64,000 bases of DNA from Deefgea tanakiae (lineage in GTDB: Bacteria; Pseudomonadota; Gammaproteobacteria; Burkholderiales; Chitinibacteraceae), in contig NZ_CP081150.1 of the NCBI RefSeq assembly GCF_019665765.1, positions 1,550,001 to 1,614,000 of the forward strand, given 5' to 3'. Shown one piece after another: positions 10,648-19,636 of the stretch (position 1 is its first letter; each line of letters begins with the position of its first letter). Under the pieces are notes generated by a model that was given only the letters and a program-made list of their open reading frames with translations, did not search any database and was not told the origin of the DNA. A program made the translations under genes and the position numbers.

Positions 10648-10671
10648 GCCCCAACGCTATTGCATTGGGGC
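10648..10671 (-). terminator. terminator between fliC and flaG
   Basis: GCCCCAACGC (10648-10657) pairs with GCATTGGGGC (10662-10671) around a 4-base loop, one G-U pair. On the minus strand it is followed by AATTTTGC, on the plus strand by ATTTTTAG. It would end most fliC transcripts and keep flagellin mRNA in excess over the distal genes. Confidence 0.75.
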
Positions 10672-10703
10672 ATTTTTAGTTTACATCAAATTCAGCCCTT
10701 TGA

Positions 10704-12185
10704 TTAACCGCGCAACAAACTCAATACTTGGTTTGGCAATGCGTTAGCCTGAGCCAACATCGCAGTGCCTGCTTGTTGCAGTACTTGAGAACGAGTTAAT
10801 GTAGCTGTTTCAGATGCGAAGTCCGTATCACGGATCCGGCTACGAGAAGCAGACAAATTTTCAGAACTCGTTTGCAAGTTTGAAATTGTATTTTCAAACC
10901 GAGATTGCAAAGCACCAAATTTTGCACGCTGCCCACTCACCGCCGCAATTGCGGAATCCACAGTTTTCAACGCGTCTTGCGCACCTTTAAAGGTAGAAAT
11001 ATCCAACCCAGAGACTGCCCGCAACGCTGAATTACTTGAAGTCACTGCATTACTTGCAGAGGTCACATTAAATGAGCTGGAAGAGTCAAAAGTCAAATAA
11101 CCAGCCGATGTAGTAGATCCAGCAGCACTAGCATTCATCGTCGCAGCTGAACCTGCAGCAGCTCCCTCTGAATTAAGCCGCTGAACCGTGACATTACCTG
11201 CAAATGCTGAAGTTGACGAATTTGTAAGCGTAATATCATTACCATTACCATTCGTTAAAATCAGGCCGGAACCTGCATTATTTAACGCCGCAGTTACCCC
11301 TGTTTTTGATGACTGGTCATTGATCTTACTAATTGCATCAGCCAAGCCGCTTTGGCCTGTTGTTGCCGAGAGTGTGAACGTAATGGTTTGTCCAGCAGCA
11401 CCATTATCAGACGCAAGATTCATTGCGTAAGCGCCAGCAGCACCAAAAGAAACATCAATATCTGTTTTTGCTGTTGCAGCTACGCCCGTATTTACAGTTT
11501 GTCCATTGATTTGCTGCGCAATGGTCTGGGCTGTTGCATTGGCTGCCACAGAAATTGAGCCTGAGCCTACTGAACCACTGACAGTGATCGCCCCTGAAGA
11601 AACACCATTTGTACCAAAAGCAGTTGCAGAAGGAGCATAAGTACCCGCACCATTGGCACCCGATAGTTGGTTGTTTCCGTACACATTGGTACGGAAATTA
11701 CCAGTAGTTGCCTGGATGATTTGATTGGCATTGGCACCAACCTGGAAATTGGCAGCGCCAAATGTGCCATCAAGCAAATTCTGGCCATTAAACTGAGTAG
11801 TAGTTGAAATCCGATCCAATTCAGAAACAAGCTGACCGACCTCTGACTGCAGCGCTTGGCGATCGCTAGCAGTATTACTACTATTTGAAGACTGCACCGC
11901 TAGTTCACGAACACGTTGCAATAGATCAGTACTGGTTGACAATGCACCTTCAGCAGTTTGCGACAATGAAATACCATCATTCGCATTCCGACGAGCCTGA
12001 TCCAAACCCCGAATCTGACTGGTCATACGATCTGAAATTGCTAAGCCAGCGGCATCATCTTTTGCGCTATTGATACGCAAACCAGAAGACAGGCGCTGCA
12101 ACGAGGTGCTTTGCATGCTTTGTGATTTGTCAAGATTACGCTGCGAATTAAGCGATGGTACATTGGTTTGGATGACTTGAGCCAT
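10704..12185 (-). CDS. fliC: flagellin FliC
   Basis: The filament subunit, 493 residues from ATG 12185. N-terminal D0/D1 ([65 protein letters not shown]) and C-terminal D1/D0 ([43 protein letters not shown]) are canonical. The middle, about residues 180-400, is rich in Ser, Thr, Ala, Gly and Asn and forms the variable outer domains; such surfaces are the usual O-glycan acceptors. The frame extends 13 codons further upstream, but that extension lacks flagellin character; the chosen ATG has AAGGGG upstream. Transcription is from the sigma-28 site at 12252-12278. The only flagellin gene in the window. Confidence 0.96.
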   Translation of the reverse strand: MAQVIQTNVPSLNSQRNLDKSQSMQSTSLQRLSSGLRINSAKDDAAGLAISDRMTSQIRGLDQARRNANDGISLSQTAEGALSTSTDLLQRVRELAVQSSNSSNTASDRQALQSEVGQLVSELDRISTTTQFNGQNLLDGTFGAANFQVGANANQIIQATTGNFRTNVYGNNQLSGANGAGTYAPSATAFGTNGVSSGAITVSGSVGSGSISVAANATAQTIAQQINGQTVNTGVAATAKTDIDVSFGAAGAYAMNLASDNGAAGQTITFTLSATTGQSGLADAISKINDQSSKTGVTAALNNAGSGLILTNGNGNDITLTNSSTSAFAGNVTVQRLNSEGAAAGSAATMNASAAGSTTSAGYLTFDSSSSFNVTSASNAVTSSNSALRAVSGLDISTFKGAQDALKTVDSAIAAVSGQRAKFGALQSRFENTISNLQTSSENLSASRSRIRDTDFASETATLTRSQVLQQAGTAMLAQANALPNQVLSLLRG

Positions 12186-12251
12186 GATGAATACCCCTTC
12201 GAGAGTGTTGTTGATCTCGGCCAACGCATCACAGCGTAGCCTTCCTTCCCT

Positions 12252-12278
12252 ATATCGGACAACTTTTCTGACACTTTA
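12252..12278 (-). promoter_or_regulatory. sigma-28 (FliA) promoter of fliC
   Basis: Reading the minus strand: TAAAGTGT (12278-12271), an 11-base spacer, then TCCGATAT (12259-12252). The enterobacterial FliA consensus is TAAAGTTT-N11-GCCGATAA, so 13 of 16 box positions and the spacer length match. The site lies 67 bases upstream of the fliC ATG. Confidence 0.85.
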
Positions 12279-12359
12279 GGACTTTACCAAAACATTTTTG
12301 GACACATTCAAAAGCATAGTTAAAACACGAGAGCATAAAGAATTTTAAAAAAAATACCA

Positions 12360-12375
12360 GTTAGAGTAATCTAAC
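12360..12375. promoter_or_regulatory. 16-bp inverted repeat upstream of the GT41 gene
   Basis: GTTAGA (12360-12365), spacer GTAA, TCTAAC (12370-12375): perfect 6-base arms, ending 34 bases before the glycosyltransferase start. The surrounding 12279-12409 is very A/T-rich and should hold the promoter, but I see no convincing -35/-10 pair. It could be an operator; chance is not excluded. Confidence 0.4.
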
Positions 12376-12409
12376 CATATCCCTTACCTCAATACATGAC
12401 AAACCTTTC

Positions 12410-14605
12410 ATGACCAAATCACGTAAATCCACCCAAAAAAACACTAACCTACTAGAGGAAAAAATACGTGCCGAACGTGAAATGGCATCGGGGCAATTTG
12501 GCGCAATTGAAAATTTATGTCGCAAAATTTTGATGAAATCCCCGCAGGATGAATATGCCTGCAGCCAACTCGGTGTTGCTTATGCGCAGCAAAAGCGCCA
12601 CCAAGAAGCGATCGAAATTTTTGAGCAGGGACTAAAAGGCAACCCAAATAGCGCACATTTACTTTTTAATGCCGGGGTCGTATTAGGCACTGTTAAATAC
12701 GCTGAAAAAGCCTATCAATATGCAAAAAAAGCAGCTGAATTACTCCCAAATAACCCATTAGCATGGATTAGTTATACATATGCAGCCCGTTTAGTTTTCA
12801 AGTATCACGAAGTATTTGAAGCTGCTCAACATGCAATTGAACTAGCACCAATGGACATCACTGCCAGAATCAATCTAGGAACCTATTTCCTTGACACTGG
12901 ACGCCCAAAAGAAGCGCTAAGCCACTACCGTGCAGCCCTTGAAATCAACCCACAGTCTGAAATCGCACACACTAATTTATTACTCTCAATGCTATATGAT
13001 GACGCAAGCACAGTTAAGGCAATGGCCACTGAGAGTACGCGATTCTCAAAGTTATTTGACTTACCAAAAACACAACTCCCCCAGCATAGCAATACACCTC
13101 AAGCATGGCGTAAATTAAAGCTTGCATTTATTGGTGCAGACATTAGCAATCATGCAGTTAGCTACTATCTTGAACCAATACTGGCTCGCCTCGACCGTCA
13201 GCAGTATGAAATTCACGCTTACCACACACTACATGAAGGCGATCATGTCACTAAACGACTGAAGCGCTATTTTGACAGTTTTGTGACTATTGCAAATTTC
13301 AGCACAGAACAGGCCTTCGAGCAAATTCGCAAAGATGAAATTGACATACTGATTGACTTTGCAGGGCATACAACAGGCAATGGACTAGCGATCATGGGAA
13401 AAAAACCAGCTCCAGTTCAAATTACCTGGTTAGGCTTCCCTGGCACCACTGGCCTTAAAAATATCGACATACGTCTTACCGATGAAATAGTGGATTGCTA
13501 TGCAGAAGACGGGGATTACAGCGAAAAACTGTACATGTTACCCGCTCCATTTTGCGTTTATCGCCCATGCCTACAGAACCCCTTATGGCGCTACTGGCCT
13601 GATTACCAAGTCAAACCAACTCCTGCGCTGGAGAATGGTTTCATCACTTTTGGCTCATGCAACAACATTGCTAAAATTGGCCTTGAGCCACTAAAACTCT
13701 GGGCAAGAATACTAGCCGAGGTACCCGGGTCTCGTCTACGTATTGAAGCATGGGGGCTCGACACTGAAGAAATCGGGCATTTTTTCACACAAAGATGCTC
13801 CGATGCAGGTGTAGATCCCAAGCGCCTCATATTAGTTGGCAGGGGGTCGGAAAGAGCAAAACAATATTTGACTTATCACGATATAGATATTGCCTTAGAT
13901 CCATTCCCTCTAACAGGTGGAACAACTTCATCCGACACACTATGGATGGGCGTTCCTATGGTATCCATGACTGGAAATAGCTTGCGAAGCCGGCTATCGA
14001 CTACATTATTAACAGCAGCAAACCTGACACAATGGTTAGCACAAAGCGACGATGAATACATACAGATTGCCAAAAATCTCGCCAGTAATATACAGAATCT
14101 CAACCAAACGAGACTGAGCTTACGGAGGTACATTGAGCAGAGCCCGTTAATGGATGAACGCTTATTTACAATTTACTTTGATAATGCAATCCGCGAGGCT
14201 TGGGTAAATTGGTGCCGCACACAAGACTGCAACGTCCCTCCCGCACCTGAGGCGCCTCTAATTGCAGAGCAAGTTTTTAATCAAGAAGGAATCTGCAGTC
14301 CATTAGATCAGGCACTACCTAAGCTTAAGACCGCAGTAACTTTGAAGCAATGGGATCTAGTGTACAAAATTTCCACCGAAGTCCTTGAGTCCCTACCATA
14401 TCAAGTTGATGCTTTGTTAGCGTTAGCTGAGGCAGATCATGCCAATGGTTACAATATGTCGGTTAGTTATCTTAGCTCCGCAATTGATAGCGCCCCACAA
14501 CGATATGATTTATATATTCGTATGGCAGAAATGCTCATCGCAAACAACAATCAACAAGAAGCCACGCAAATTCTTCAATTACTTGAAAGTAGAATTAAAC
14601 AATAA
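12410..14605 (+). CDS. TPR-GT41 (SPINDLY/OGT-type) protein O-glycosyltransferase
   Basis: A 731-residue protein. Residues about 20-200 are tetratricopeptide repeats (DEYACSQLGVAYAQQKRHQEAIEIFEQGLKGNPN; LGTYFLDTGRPKEALSHYRAALEINP). Residues about 230-610 form the Glyco_transf_41 catalytic region: KLAFIGADISNHAVSYYLEPIL, IDILIDFAGHTTGN, PVQITWLGFPGTTGL, FGSCNNIAKI, and the nucleotide-binding DPFPLTGGTTSSDTLWMGVPMV. A second repeat-like helical region closes the protein. Bacterial GT41 enzymes glycosylate Ser/Thr of proteins, several of them flagellins. It lies directly upstream of, and divergent from, fliC, and its 3' end faces the sugar-biosynthesis operon 19 bases away, so flagellin is the likely acceptor. 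Eukaryotic OGT uses UDP-GlcNAc; the donor here is unproven. Confidence 0.88.
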   Translation: MTKSRKSTQKNTNLLEEKIRAEREMASGQFGAIENLCRKILMKSPQDEYACSQLGVAYAQQKRHQEAIEIFEQGLKGNPNSAHLLFNAGVVLGTVKYAEKAYQYAKKAAELLPNNPLAWISYTYAARLVFKYHEVFEAAQHAIELAPMDITARINLGTYFLDTGRPKEALSHYRAALEINPQSEIAHTNLLLSMLYDDASTVKAMATESTRFSKLFDLPKTQLPQHSNTPQAWRKLKLAFIGADISNHAVSYYLEPILARLDRQQYEIHAYHTLHEGDHVTKRLKRYFDSFVTIANFSTEQAFEQIRKDEIDILIDFAGHTTGNGLAIMGKKPAPVQITWLGFPGTTGLKNIDIRLTDEIVDCYAEDGDYSEKLYMLPAPFCVYRPCLQNPLWRYWPDYQVKPTPALENGFITFGSCNNIAKIGLEPLKLWARILAEVPGSRLRIEAWGLDTEEIGHFFTQRCSDAGVDPKRLILVGRGSERAKQYLTYHDIDIALDPFPLTGGTTSSDTLWMGVPMVSMTGNSLRSRLSTTLLTAANLTQWLAQSDDEYIQIAKNLASNIQNLNQTRLSLRRYIEQSPLMDERLFTIYFDNAIREAWVNWCRTQDCNVPPAPEAPLIAEQVFNQEGICSPLDQALPKLKTAVTLKQWDLVYKISTEVLESLPYQVDALLALAEADHANGYNMSVSYLSSAIDSAPQRYDLYIRMAEMLIANNNQQEATQILQLLESRIKQ

Positions 14606-14624
14606 CTAAACTCACCTAAGTAAA

Positions 14625-15383
14625 CTATTCACCAAATACAGCCCATGCACAAAAGGGCTGATTTGGGTCTCTCTTAAGTTTCAAGTTATTTAAACCAAGA
14701 GTCTCGATTACAGCGAGCGTTTCACCTGGAAACTGGGGGCAATTTAATTCATCAAAAACAAGCACAGATCCCCTCACAAGCCGAGGCAAAACTTGCATCA
14801 ATACCTCTTTGGTAGGATGGTATATATCCATATCAAAGATGGCCATTGAAATTACAGTTTGCGGATTGTTTTCAATCCAAGTAGGAAATGATTTTGATGC
14901 ATCACCTGCGACTAATTCATATTTTTTAATATGCGGCAATGGAGACCCCAATTCGTGCAGTGACATAATTTCATCAAGGCAGTGTTGATAATCCACCATC
15001 GTTGAATAATCGCCCTCGCTTACAACCTTCCCATCCAATTCATGTGTCTTTGAAAAACCTTGAAATGTATCAAAACCAACGATCTTTCTAGAATAATTAT
15101 AGGGCTCATGAATACCACGTAAATTAGCCAAAACAGACAAGCTAGCTCCCCACTGAACCCCAAATTCACAAATAATACCTGGCACATCAACAATATGCTG
15201 ATATAACATATTCAAATATAGAATTCGTGAAATACTTAATCTACTCATAAATACATTAGAATTAACATTCCAATGCGCCCCCATATTGGCTGCAATGTCA
15301 TTCCTGAGCTCAAACATCCTTGCACCAGAAGTTAACTCCGAATCCGTCTTTCTAATAGATTCACCTAATTTTGTTTTCAGCAT
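14625..15383 (-). CDS. TylF-type SAM-dependent O-methyltransferase (last gene of sugar operon)
   Basis: A 252-residue class I methyltransferase-like protein. ICEFGVQWGASLSVLANLRG around residues 70-90 is the glycine-rich SAM loop, IVGFDTFQGF the acidic strand 2, and MAIFDMDIYHPTKEVLMQVLPRLVRGSVLVFDELNCPQFPGE the metal-binding D-x-D and late strands typical of the TylF/MycF macrocin O-methyltransferase group. These methylate sugar hydroxyls. The ATG overlaps the TGA of the dioxygenase gene (ATGCTGA). The gene looks more A/T-rich than the rfb genes upstream, as do its two neighbours. Confidence 0.7.
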   Translation of the reverse strand: MLKTKLGESIRKTDSELTSGARMFELRNDIAANMGAHWNVNSNVFMSRLSISRILYLNMLYQHIVDVPGIICEFGVQWGASLSVLANLRGIHEPYNYSRKIVGFDTFQGFSKTHELDGKVVSEGDYSTMVDYQHCLDEIMSLHELGSPLPHIKKYELVAGDASKSFPTWIENNPQTVISMAIFDMDIYHPTKEVLMQVLPRLVRGSVLVFDELNCPQFPGETLAVIETLGLNNLKLKRDPNQPFCAWAVFGE

Positions 15384-16168
15384 TCTGACTCCGAGTGCTT
15401 AAACCCAGGATAATCACAAAAAAATATATTTTTCCGATCACCTGTTGGATATTTATTTTTTTTGAACCATGCACAATTTAGATCAGAAACACGTACCTGA
15501 GCAGTCCATCGTGGCATGCTTGAGTGATTTATCGTACTTCGATGTAATAAAAATTGACTAAACACGACGACATCCCCTGGGTTTGCATCAATCGAAACAG
15601 GAACATCAATAACATCCATATCTAAAGATAAATCTCTTTGGAGAAAAGGAATATACTCTGCAATTATTTTCCCCGATATTCGTTTAAATGGAAGAATCCC
15701 ATTCAGATGAGACCGAGGAATGACCTCAATTGTACCCGCATTCAAATTAACATTTGTTAATGGAATCCATAGAGTGACAGCATTAAGCGATCCAAGTAAA
15801 TAAAGTGAATCCTGATGCCAAGCAAACAAATGATTTACATCATGTGGCACATCATATCGCATATTACAACAACCCATAAGTACAGGCTCAGTCAACCCCA
15901 ATTCCCTTAGTAAATAAATTAAATTAACATTACCTGACAACCGGCTCATTGATGGCAAATATCGCAATCGATCATATAGAAGAGATTGTTTTTCTTTTGA
16001 AACAAACTTTGTCTCACTAGAATAAAAATCGAATCCTTCCCCAACAATAGACTTTCCAAATTGGCTTATTTCAAAAATAAGCTCATCTATTACACTACGA
16101 TCAATGGCTCCTCGAAAAATAGCGAAGCCGTTTTCTTTGTAGGCATTAATACTACACTCATCAATCAT
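15377..16168 (-). CDS. phytanoyl-CoA dioxygenase (PhyH) family Fe(II)/2-oxoglutarate oxygenase
   Basis: A 263-residue protein. N-terminal YKENGFAIFRGAIDRSVIDEL is the typical PhyH opening; WHQDSLYLLGSLNAVTLWIPLT carries the first two iron ligands (H-x-D), and GDVVVFSQFLLHRSTINHS the distal histidine; AQVRVSDLN holds the likely 2-oxoglutarate arginine. Family members hydroxylate or oxidatively demethylate small molecules, including sugar moieties in antibiotic pathways. In this operon a tailoring step on the deoxy sugar is the natural guess; the substrate is not visible. Confidence 0.78.
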   Translation of the reverse strand: MIDECSINAYKENGFAIFRGAIDRSVIDELIFEISQFGKSIVGEGFDFYSSETKFVSKEKQSLLYDRLRYLPSMSRLSGNVNLIYLLRELGLTEPVLMGCCNMRYDVPHDVNHLFAWHQDSLYLLGSLNAVTLWIPLTNVNLNAGTIEVIPRSHLNGILPFKRISGKIIAEYIPFLQRDLSLDMDVIDVPVSIDANPGDVVVFSQFLLHRSTINHSSMPRWTAQVRVSDLNCAWFKKNKYPTGDRKNIFFCDYPGFKHSESEC

Positions 16169-16198
16169 CAGACTTCCTTCAACCCAATATTTAGAATA

Positions 16199-16981
16199 TC
16201 ACCCAACAGTGCGCCTTAAAAATCCATCAGGCGATGCAGTAACCATCAAAACATCCGCTATCTTCTCGTCTATACAAAAATGTGTATTGGATTTAAGCCA
16301 TTTTTTTACAGCACTTTTAGGGCTATTCCCTGGATTCCAAGGCCTACCCTTAAAGAATCCAACAGGCAAATCCTCCACAAACGTATCAAAAACCACACAA
16401 TAACTATTTTCTGAAACCAAGGGAGCATAAGCATTTAACTCTGCCAAAACATGATCATGAGTATGCATTGAGTCCATCAAAACCATAATACGATTGTAAC
16501 CTTTCGCCAGCTCATGAACTTGAGCTACGATTTCTGGCGCAATTGAAGATCCCTCTATCATTTCAATATAAGCAGACATTGGGTGAGACTCAATAGCACA
16601 ACGATTATGCTCACGAATATCAATATCAATACCAATTACTTTTCGTTTTGATTTCGCCACATCAAAAGCCCCCCCCAAAGTAATCGATTCGCACATATCC
16701 AGCAAAGCCAACTGCGAGGCACTTTGAATAAGAGAACCACCATGCGCTACTCCAGTTTCAATAATTAAATCTGGCTTAACCAACCAAATCAATTGTTGGA
16801 TAGCAATCATATCCTGTGGAAATTGAATAATAGGACGACCTAGAGAGGTAAAGTTATAAACATAAAATCGCCCCATTGCCTCCTGTCTCCATTTTTTTGA
16901 CAGCTCAACAAACTTTTCATCCATTGCATTTCTAGTAACGCGCAGATCTCTTTCAAACTCAAACAACTCAATCGGATTCAT
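16199..16981 (-). CDS. cephalosporin hydroxylase (CmcI)-family protein, putative methyltransferase
   Basis: About 260 residues from ATG 16981, which has GGGGG upstream (an in-frame ATG at 17014 adds 11 residues). LIIETGVAHGGSLIQSAS is the SAM-type glycine loop, VIGIDIDIREHN the acidic strand, IMVLMDSMHTHDHVLAELNAYAPLV the metal-site aspartate and partner helix, and NPGNSPKSAVKKWL a C-terminal motif typical of CmcI-like proteins. Despite the family name these are methyltransferase folds; members in O-antigen and glycopeptidolipid clusters methylate rhamnose. It sits between two other methyltransferase-like genes, so several hydroxyls of one sugar may be methylated. Confidence 0.75.
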   Translation of the reverse strand: MNPIELFEFERDLRVTRNAMDEKFVELSKKWRQEAMGRFYVYNFTSLGRPIIQFPQDMIAIQQLIWLVKPDLIIETGVAHGGSLIQSASQLALLDMCESITLGGAFDVAKSKRKVIGIDIDIREHNRCAIESHPMSAYIEMIEGSSIAPEIVAQVHELAKGYNRIMVLMDSMHTHDHVLAELNAYAPLVSENSYCVVFDTFVEDLPVGFFKGRPWNPGNSPKSAVKKWLKSNTHFCIDEKIADVLMVTASPDGFLRRTVG

Positions 16982-17024
16982 TTTTAGCCCCCAAAAAAAC
17001 TTAATGATTACCATATTTAATATG

Positions 17025-17777
17025 CTATTTAATTACTAAGCCCTGTCCAGTGGGTAATTCAAGGACATGATAGCCACGCTCTGCGAGCCATAGATCTTCT
17101 GCTTTTTTTTGATCACGATATGCTAGCCATCCATAGTCATCCAAAATCAATACAGCCCCTGGCACCATGCGATCAAATAAAAGTTCTAAAGCACCTATCT
17201 CTGCAGCCGCATTATTAAGATCAATATGCATAAAAGCAATTTTTCTAGGGGATACATCTAATAATATCTCGGGCACTCTCCCTTTACTTATAATTACATT
17301 AGGAAAATGAGAGAATCTTTCCTTGGTTTGCTGGAATAACAATTGACTATGTTCAGGCATGCCATGATGTGGCATTGTTGAGTCGTGCTCAAATAAATCA
17401 TACAAGTAATAATGCCGATCAGAATGCTTTGAAAAATCAACCATATCACACATTATTTTTGCCGTAGTTCCTTTGTAACAAGCGCACTCGACAAAATCAC
17501 CATCAAGTTGTAATCCTTTGCGAAACCCCCAGGCTATCGTTGAATATCGCCATAATAATGCTTGCTCAATAGCTGTTGTGGCATTAGTTCGATATGCCTT
17601 CATCAATGCCTCATCATTCATAAACCCCAAATTTCTGCCGAAAGTAAATAAATTATCACCTGCATAAATACCTGCAGGAGGTATCTGATGAATAGCCATC
17701 TGCAATCCGGCGCAAAATTTTTCGAAATCAGTTGCACCGAAGAAGATAGAACTCAAATAATTATTAACATCACTCAT
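17025..17777 (-). CDS. TylF/MycF-type sugar O-methyltransferase
   Basis: A 250-residue protein. LDGDFVECACYKGTTAKIMCD around residues 90-110 is the SAM-binding loop in its TylF form (D-x-V-E-x-G position occupied by C), YYLYDLFEHDSTMPHHGMPEHS is the strand-2 segment, and FMHIDLNNAAAEIGALELLFDRMVPGAVLILDDYGWLAYRDQKKAEDLWLAERG is the TylF metal-binding region with D-x-N and DDYG. Distinct in sequence from the second TylF-type protein encoded at 14625. The ATG follows directly on the stop of the SDR gene, so translation is coupled. Confidence 0.76.
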   Translation of the reverse strand: MSDVNNYLSSIFFGATDFEKFCAGLQMAIHQIPPAGIYAGDNLFTFGRNLGFMNDEALMKAYRTNATTAIEQALLWRYSTIAWGFRKGLQLDGDFVECACYKGTTAKIMCDMVDFSKHSDRHYYLYDLFEHDSTMPHHGMPEHSQLLFQQTKERFSHFPNVIISKGRVPEILLDVSPRKIAFMHIDLNNAAAEIGALELLFDRMVPGAVLILDDYGWLAYRDQKKAEDLWLAERGYHVLELPTGQGLVIK

Positions 17778-18572
17778 TTATTTCTCCCACTGATTGCCTA
17801 TGAACAAACTTACATTTGAAGGAGTAAATGAATATTCTTCAACAATTCTGTTTATATCGATTACTGGAAAAGAAATCACTTTAGCTCCATCGGCAAATTC
17901 AACATTACATCCAAATGCTTTGCTCATTATAGCAATCAGTTGGCGATGACTCAGATTGCATCCACTGGCAACATTATATACATTGAAATTACCTTGCACT
18001 GTGATTCTGTAGATCAACTCAATTGCATCTTCAATTAGGACATAATCCTTTTCTGAATCTGGGTGACTCTGCAATTTAATCGACCCTGCTCGCGCATCAC
18101 GCAACAGGCTAAAAAAAAACAAGTCGGAGCCCTCATTCTCTCCGCCAATAACATTGGATAAGCGCACTATCCTCACATTGCTGCGTCCAGAATTAAGACA
18201 CAATGACTCTCCTAGCAATTTGGATAGATTGTAGAGATCGCTAGGATTTTGTGACCGAACCATAAGATCAGCTTCTTCTTGTGTCGACTCCGCCCCAGAA
18301 TAAAGACGTGTCGAAGATAAATACAATAGCGAAGAAAAACGTGAATACTGCAATACTTGCTGTAAAACTCCCACGTGGGCCTGCACCGTTTCAAAAGATT
18401 TTGAACGAAAATCTGCAGTTAATCCAATAGCATAAACAACATATCCCAAGTCATCGGTAAAAATTTTAGGGTCATCACGATACGGTGCGAATACTTCATG
18501 CCCTTGCATCATTAAAAATTTACATAACGACCGACCGATATAACCAGAAGCGCCCAACACAGTAAATTTCAT
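17778..18572 (-). CDS. NAD(P)-dependent epimerase/dehydratase-family sugar reductase
   Basis: A 264-residue extended short-chain dehydrogenase. VLGASGYIGRSLCKFL is the Rossmann G-x-x-G-x-x-G loop at the very N-terminus; LLYLSSTRLYSG gives the catalytic serine region and YNLSK the Y-x-x-x-K pair. Downstream of an rfbF-rfbG-epimerase set it is the natural candidate for the C4 ketoreductase that finishes the CDP-6-deoxyhexose. It overlaps the preceding acetyltransferase by 4 bases. A C4- versus C3-reductase role cannot be decided from sequence. Confidence 0.8.
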   Translation of the reverse strand: MKFTVLGASGYIGRSLCKFLMMQGHEVFAPYRDDPKIFTDDLGYVVYAIGLTADFRSKSFETVQAHVGVLQQVLQYSRFSSLLYLSSTRLYSGAESTQEEADLMVRSQNPSDLYNLSKLLGESLCLNSGRSNVRIVRLSNVIGGENEGSDLFFFSLLRDARAGSIKLQSHPDSEKDYVLIEDAIELIYRITVQGNFNVYNVASGCNLSHRQLIAIMSKAFGCNVEFADGAKVISFPVIDINRIVEEYSFTPSNVSLFIGNQWEK

Positions 18573-19057
18573 TTACGCTCACCAATTTTGCGTAATGGGT
18601 TACCGACGTAAACGCCATAAGCATCTAGCTCACCACGTATCGTCGCTCCTGCGCCAATCACGCAACCTTGTCGCAATATTGCTCCGTCCAGCAAAACGCA
18701 ATTTGCACCAATCCAGACGTCATCTTCAACTCGAACCCCCCCCTTACTAGGCAAAAATCGCTGCTGACGAATCAGCTGTTTTTTATCTTGGTAAGCATGA
18801 TTGACAGGGGCAAAAGTACAATTGGCAGCAATGGCCACGTCACGCCCAATCCAAATACCATTGCCAGTGTATAAAACACAGCCTGAATTAATAATCGAAT
18901 TTTCCCCGACAAAAATATCGCCCGTACCACCTGCCGGTTTTATTTTTACGAAACTATCAATAACCACACCTGCCGCAATGCAAATACGGCTGCCGCGAAC
19001 CGAATCTTCAATATCCGCCATATGCGAAACTCGAGCCTCAGCATGAATTTCAATCAT
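18569..19057 (-). CDS. left-handed beta-helix (hexapeptide) acyltransferase
   Basis: A 162-residue protein made of hexapeptide turns: VRGSRICIAAGVVIDSFV, VGENSIINSGCVLYTG, IWIGRDVAIAANCTFAPVNHAY, VRVEDDVWIGANCVLLDGAIL, CVIGAGATIRGEL and VYVGNPLRKIG. The conserved NHAY histidine corresponds to the catalytic His of maltose/galactoside-type O-acetyltransferases. It probably O- or N-acetylates the sugar made by the operon. Overlaps both neighbours by 4 bases (ATGA type), indicating tight coupling. Confidence 0.85.
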   Translation of the reverse strand: MIEIHAEARVSHMADIEDSVRGSRICIAAGVVIDSFVKIKPAGGTGDIFVGENSIINSGCVLYTGNGIWIGRDVAIAANCTFAPVNHAYQDKKQLIRQQRFLPSKGGVRVEDDVWIGANCVLLDGAILRQGCVIGAGATIRGELDAYGVYVGNPLRKIGERK

Positions 19058-19617
19058 TGTGCAAAATAACCTTTAAAGCCATCTTGAATTAACGGGTGTG
19101 AGGCATCTTTTGCCGACAAATTCTGTACGGGCAAGGGCCAAGCAATGGCTAGCGCACCATCTTGCGGATTAAGACCGCTTTCAAACTCCGCAGCGTAGCT
19201 GTTAGAAGTGCAATAAACTAAGTCGCATTGCGGCGTTAAAGCCTGAAAGCCATGCGCAAAACCTTCCGGTATCAGCAGTGCCGTATGATTTTCTGGGGAT
19301 AAACGCTCTGCGTGCCATTGCAAATATGTCGGCGATTCAAGACGAATATCAACGGCCACATCCCAAACCTCACCATGCAGGCAGCTTACCAATTTCATTT
19401 CACCCTGCGGTGCATATTGAAAATGCAGGCCACGAATAGTACCTACCCCCTGAGTTTTCGAGTGGTTTATCTGCGCAATCGGCTTAATCCAACCCGCAGT
19501 GCGTAGCTCTTCGGCACAAAATAGGCGGCAAAAATTACCGCGAGCGTCGGTAATAGGCTGCCGTTGTATGACCTTAAGCCCCAACAGCTGAGTATCTTTA
19601 ATCATAAAGCGACTCAT
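19054..19617 (-). CDS. RmlC-type nucleotide-4-keto-6-deoxysugar 3,5-epimerase
   Basis: A 187-residue cupin of the dTDP-4-dehydrorhamnose 3,5-epimerase family. Visible: PITDARGNFCRLF, INHSKTQGVGTIRGLHFQ with the catalytic His of GLHFQ, EVWDVAVDIRLESPTY with the His-Asp dyad partner, LLIPEGFAHGFQAL and the Tyr-bearing CDLVYCTSNSY. The operon encodes CDP- rather than dTDP-sugar enzymes, so its substrate is more likely CDP-4-keto-6-deoxyglucose than the dTDP form. AAGGGAG precedes the ATG by 8 bases. Confidence 0.85.
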   Translation of the reverse strand: MSRFMIKDTQLLGLKVIQRQPITDARGNFCRLFCAEELRTAGWIKPIAQINHSKTQGVGTIRGLHFQYAPQGEMKLVSCLHGEVWDVAVDIRLESPTYLQWHAERLSPENHTALLIPEGFAHGFQALTPQCDLVYCTSNSYAAEFESGLNPQDGALAIAWPLPVQNLSAKDASHPLIQDGFKGYFAQ

Positions 19618-19636
19618 TCACGCACTCCCTTGCTCA

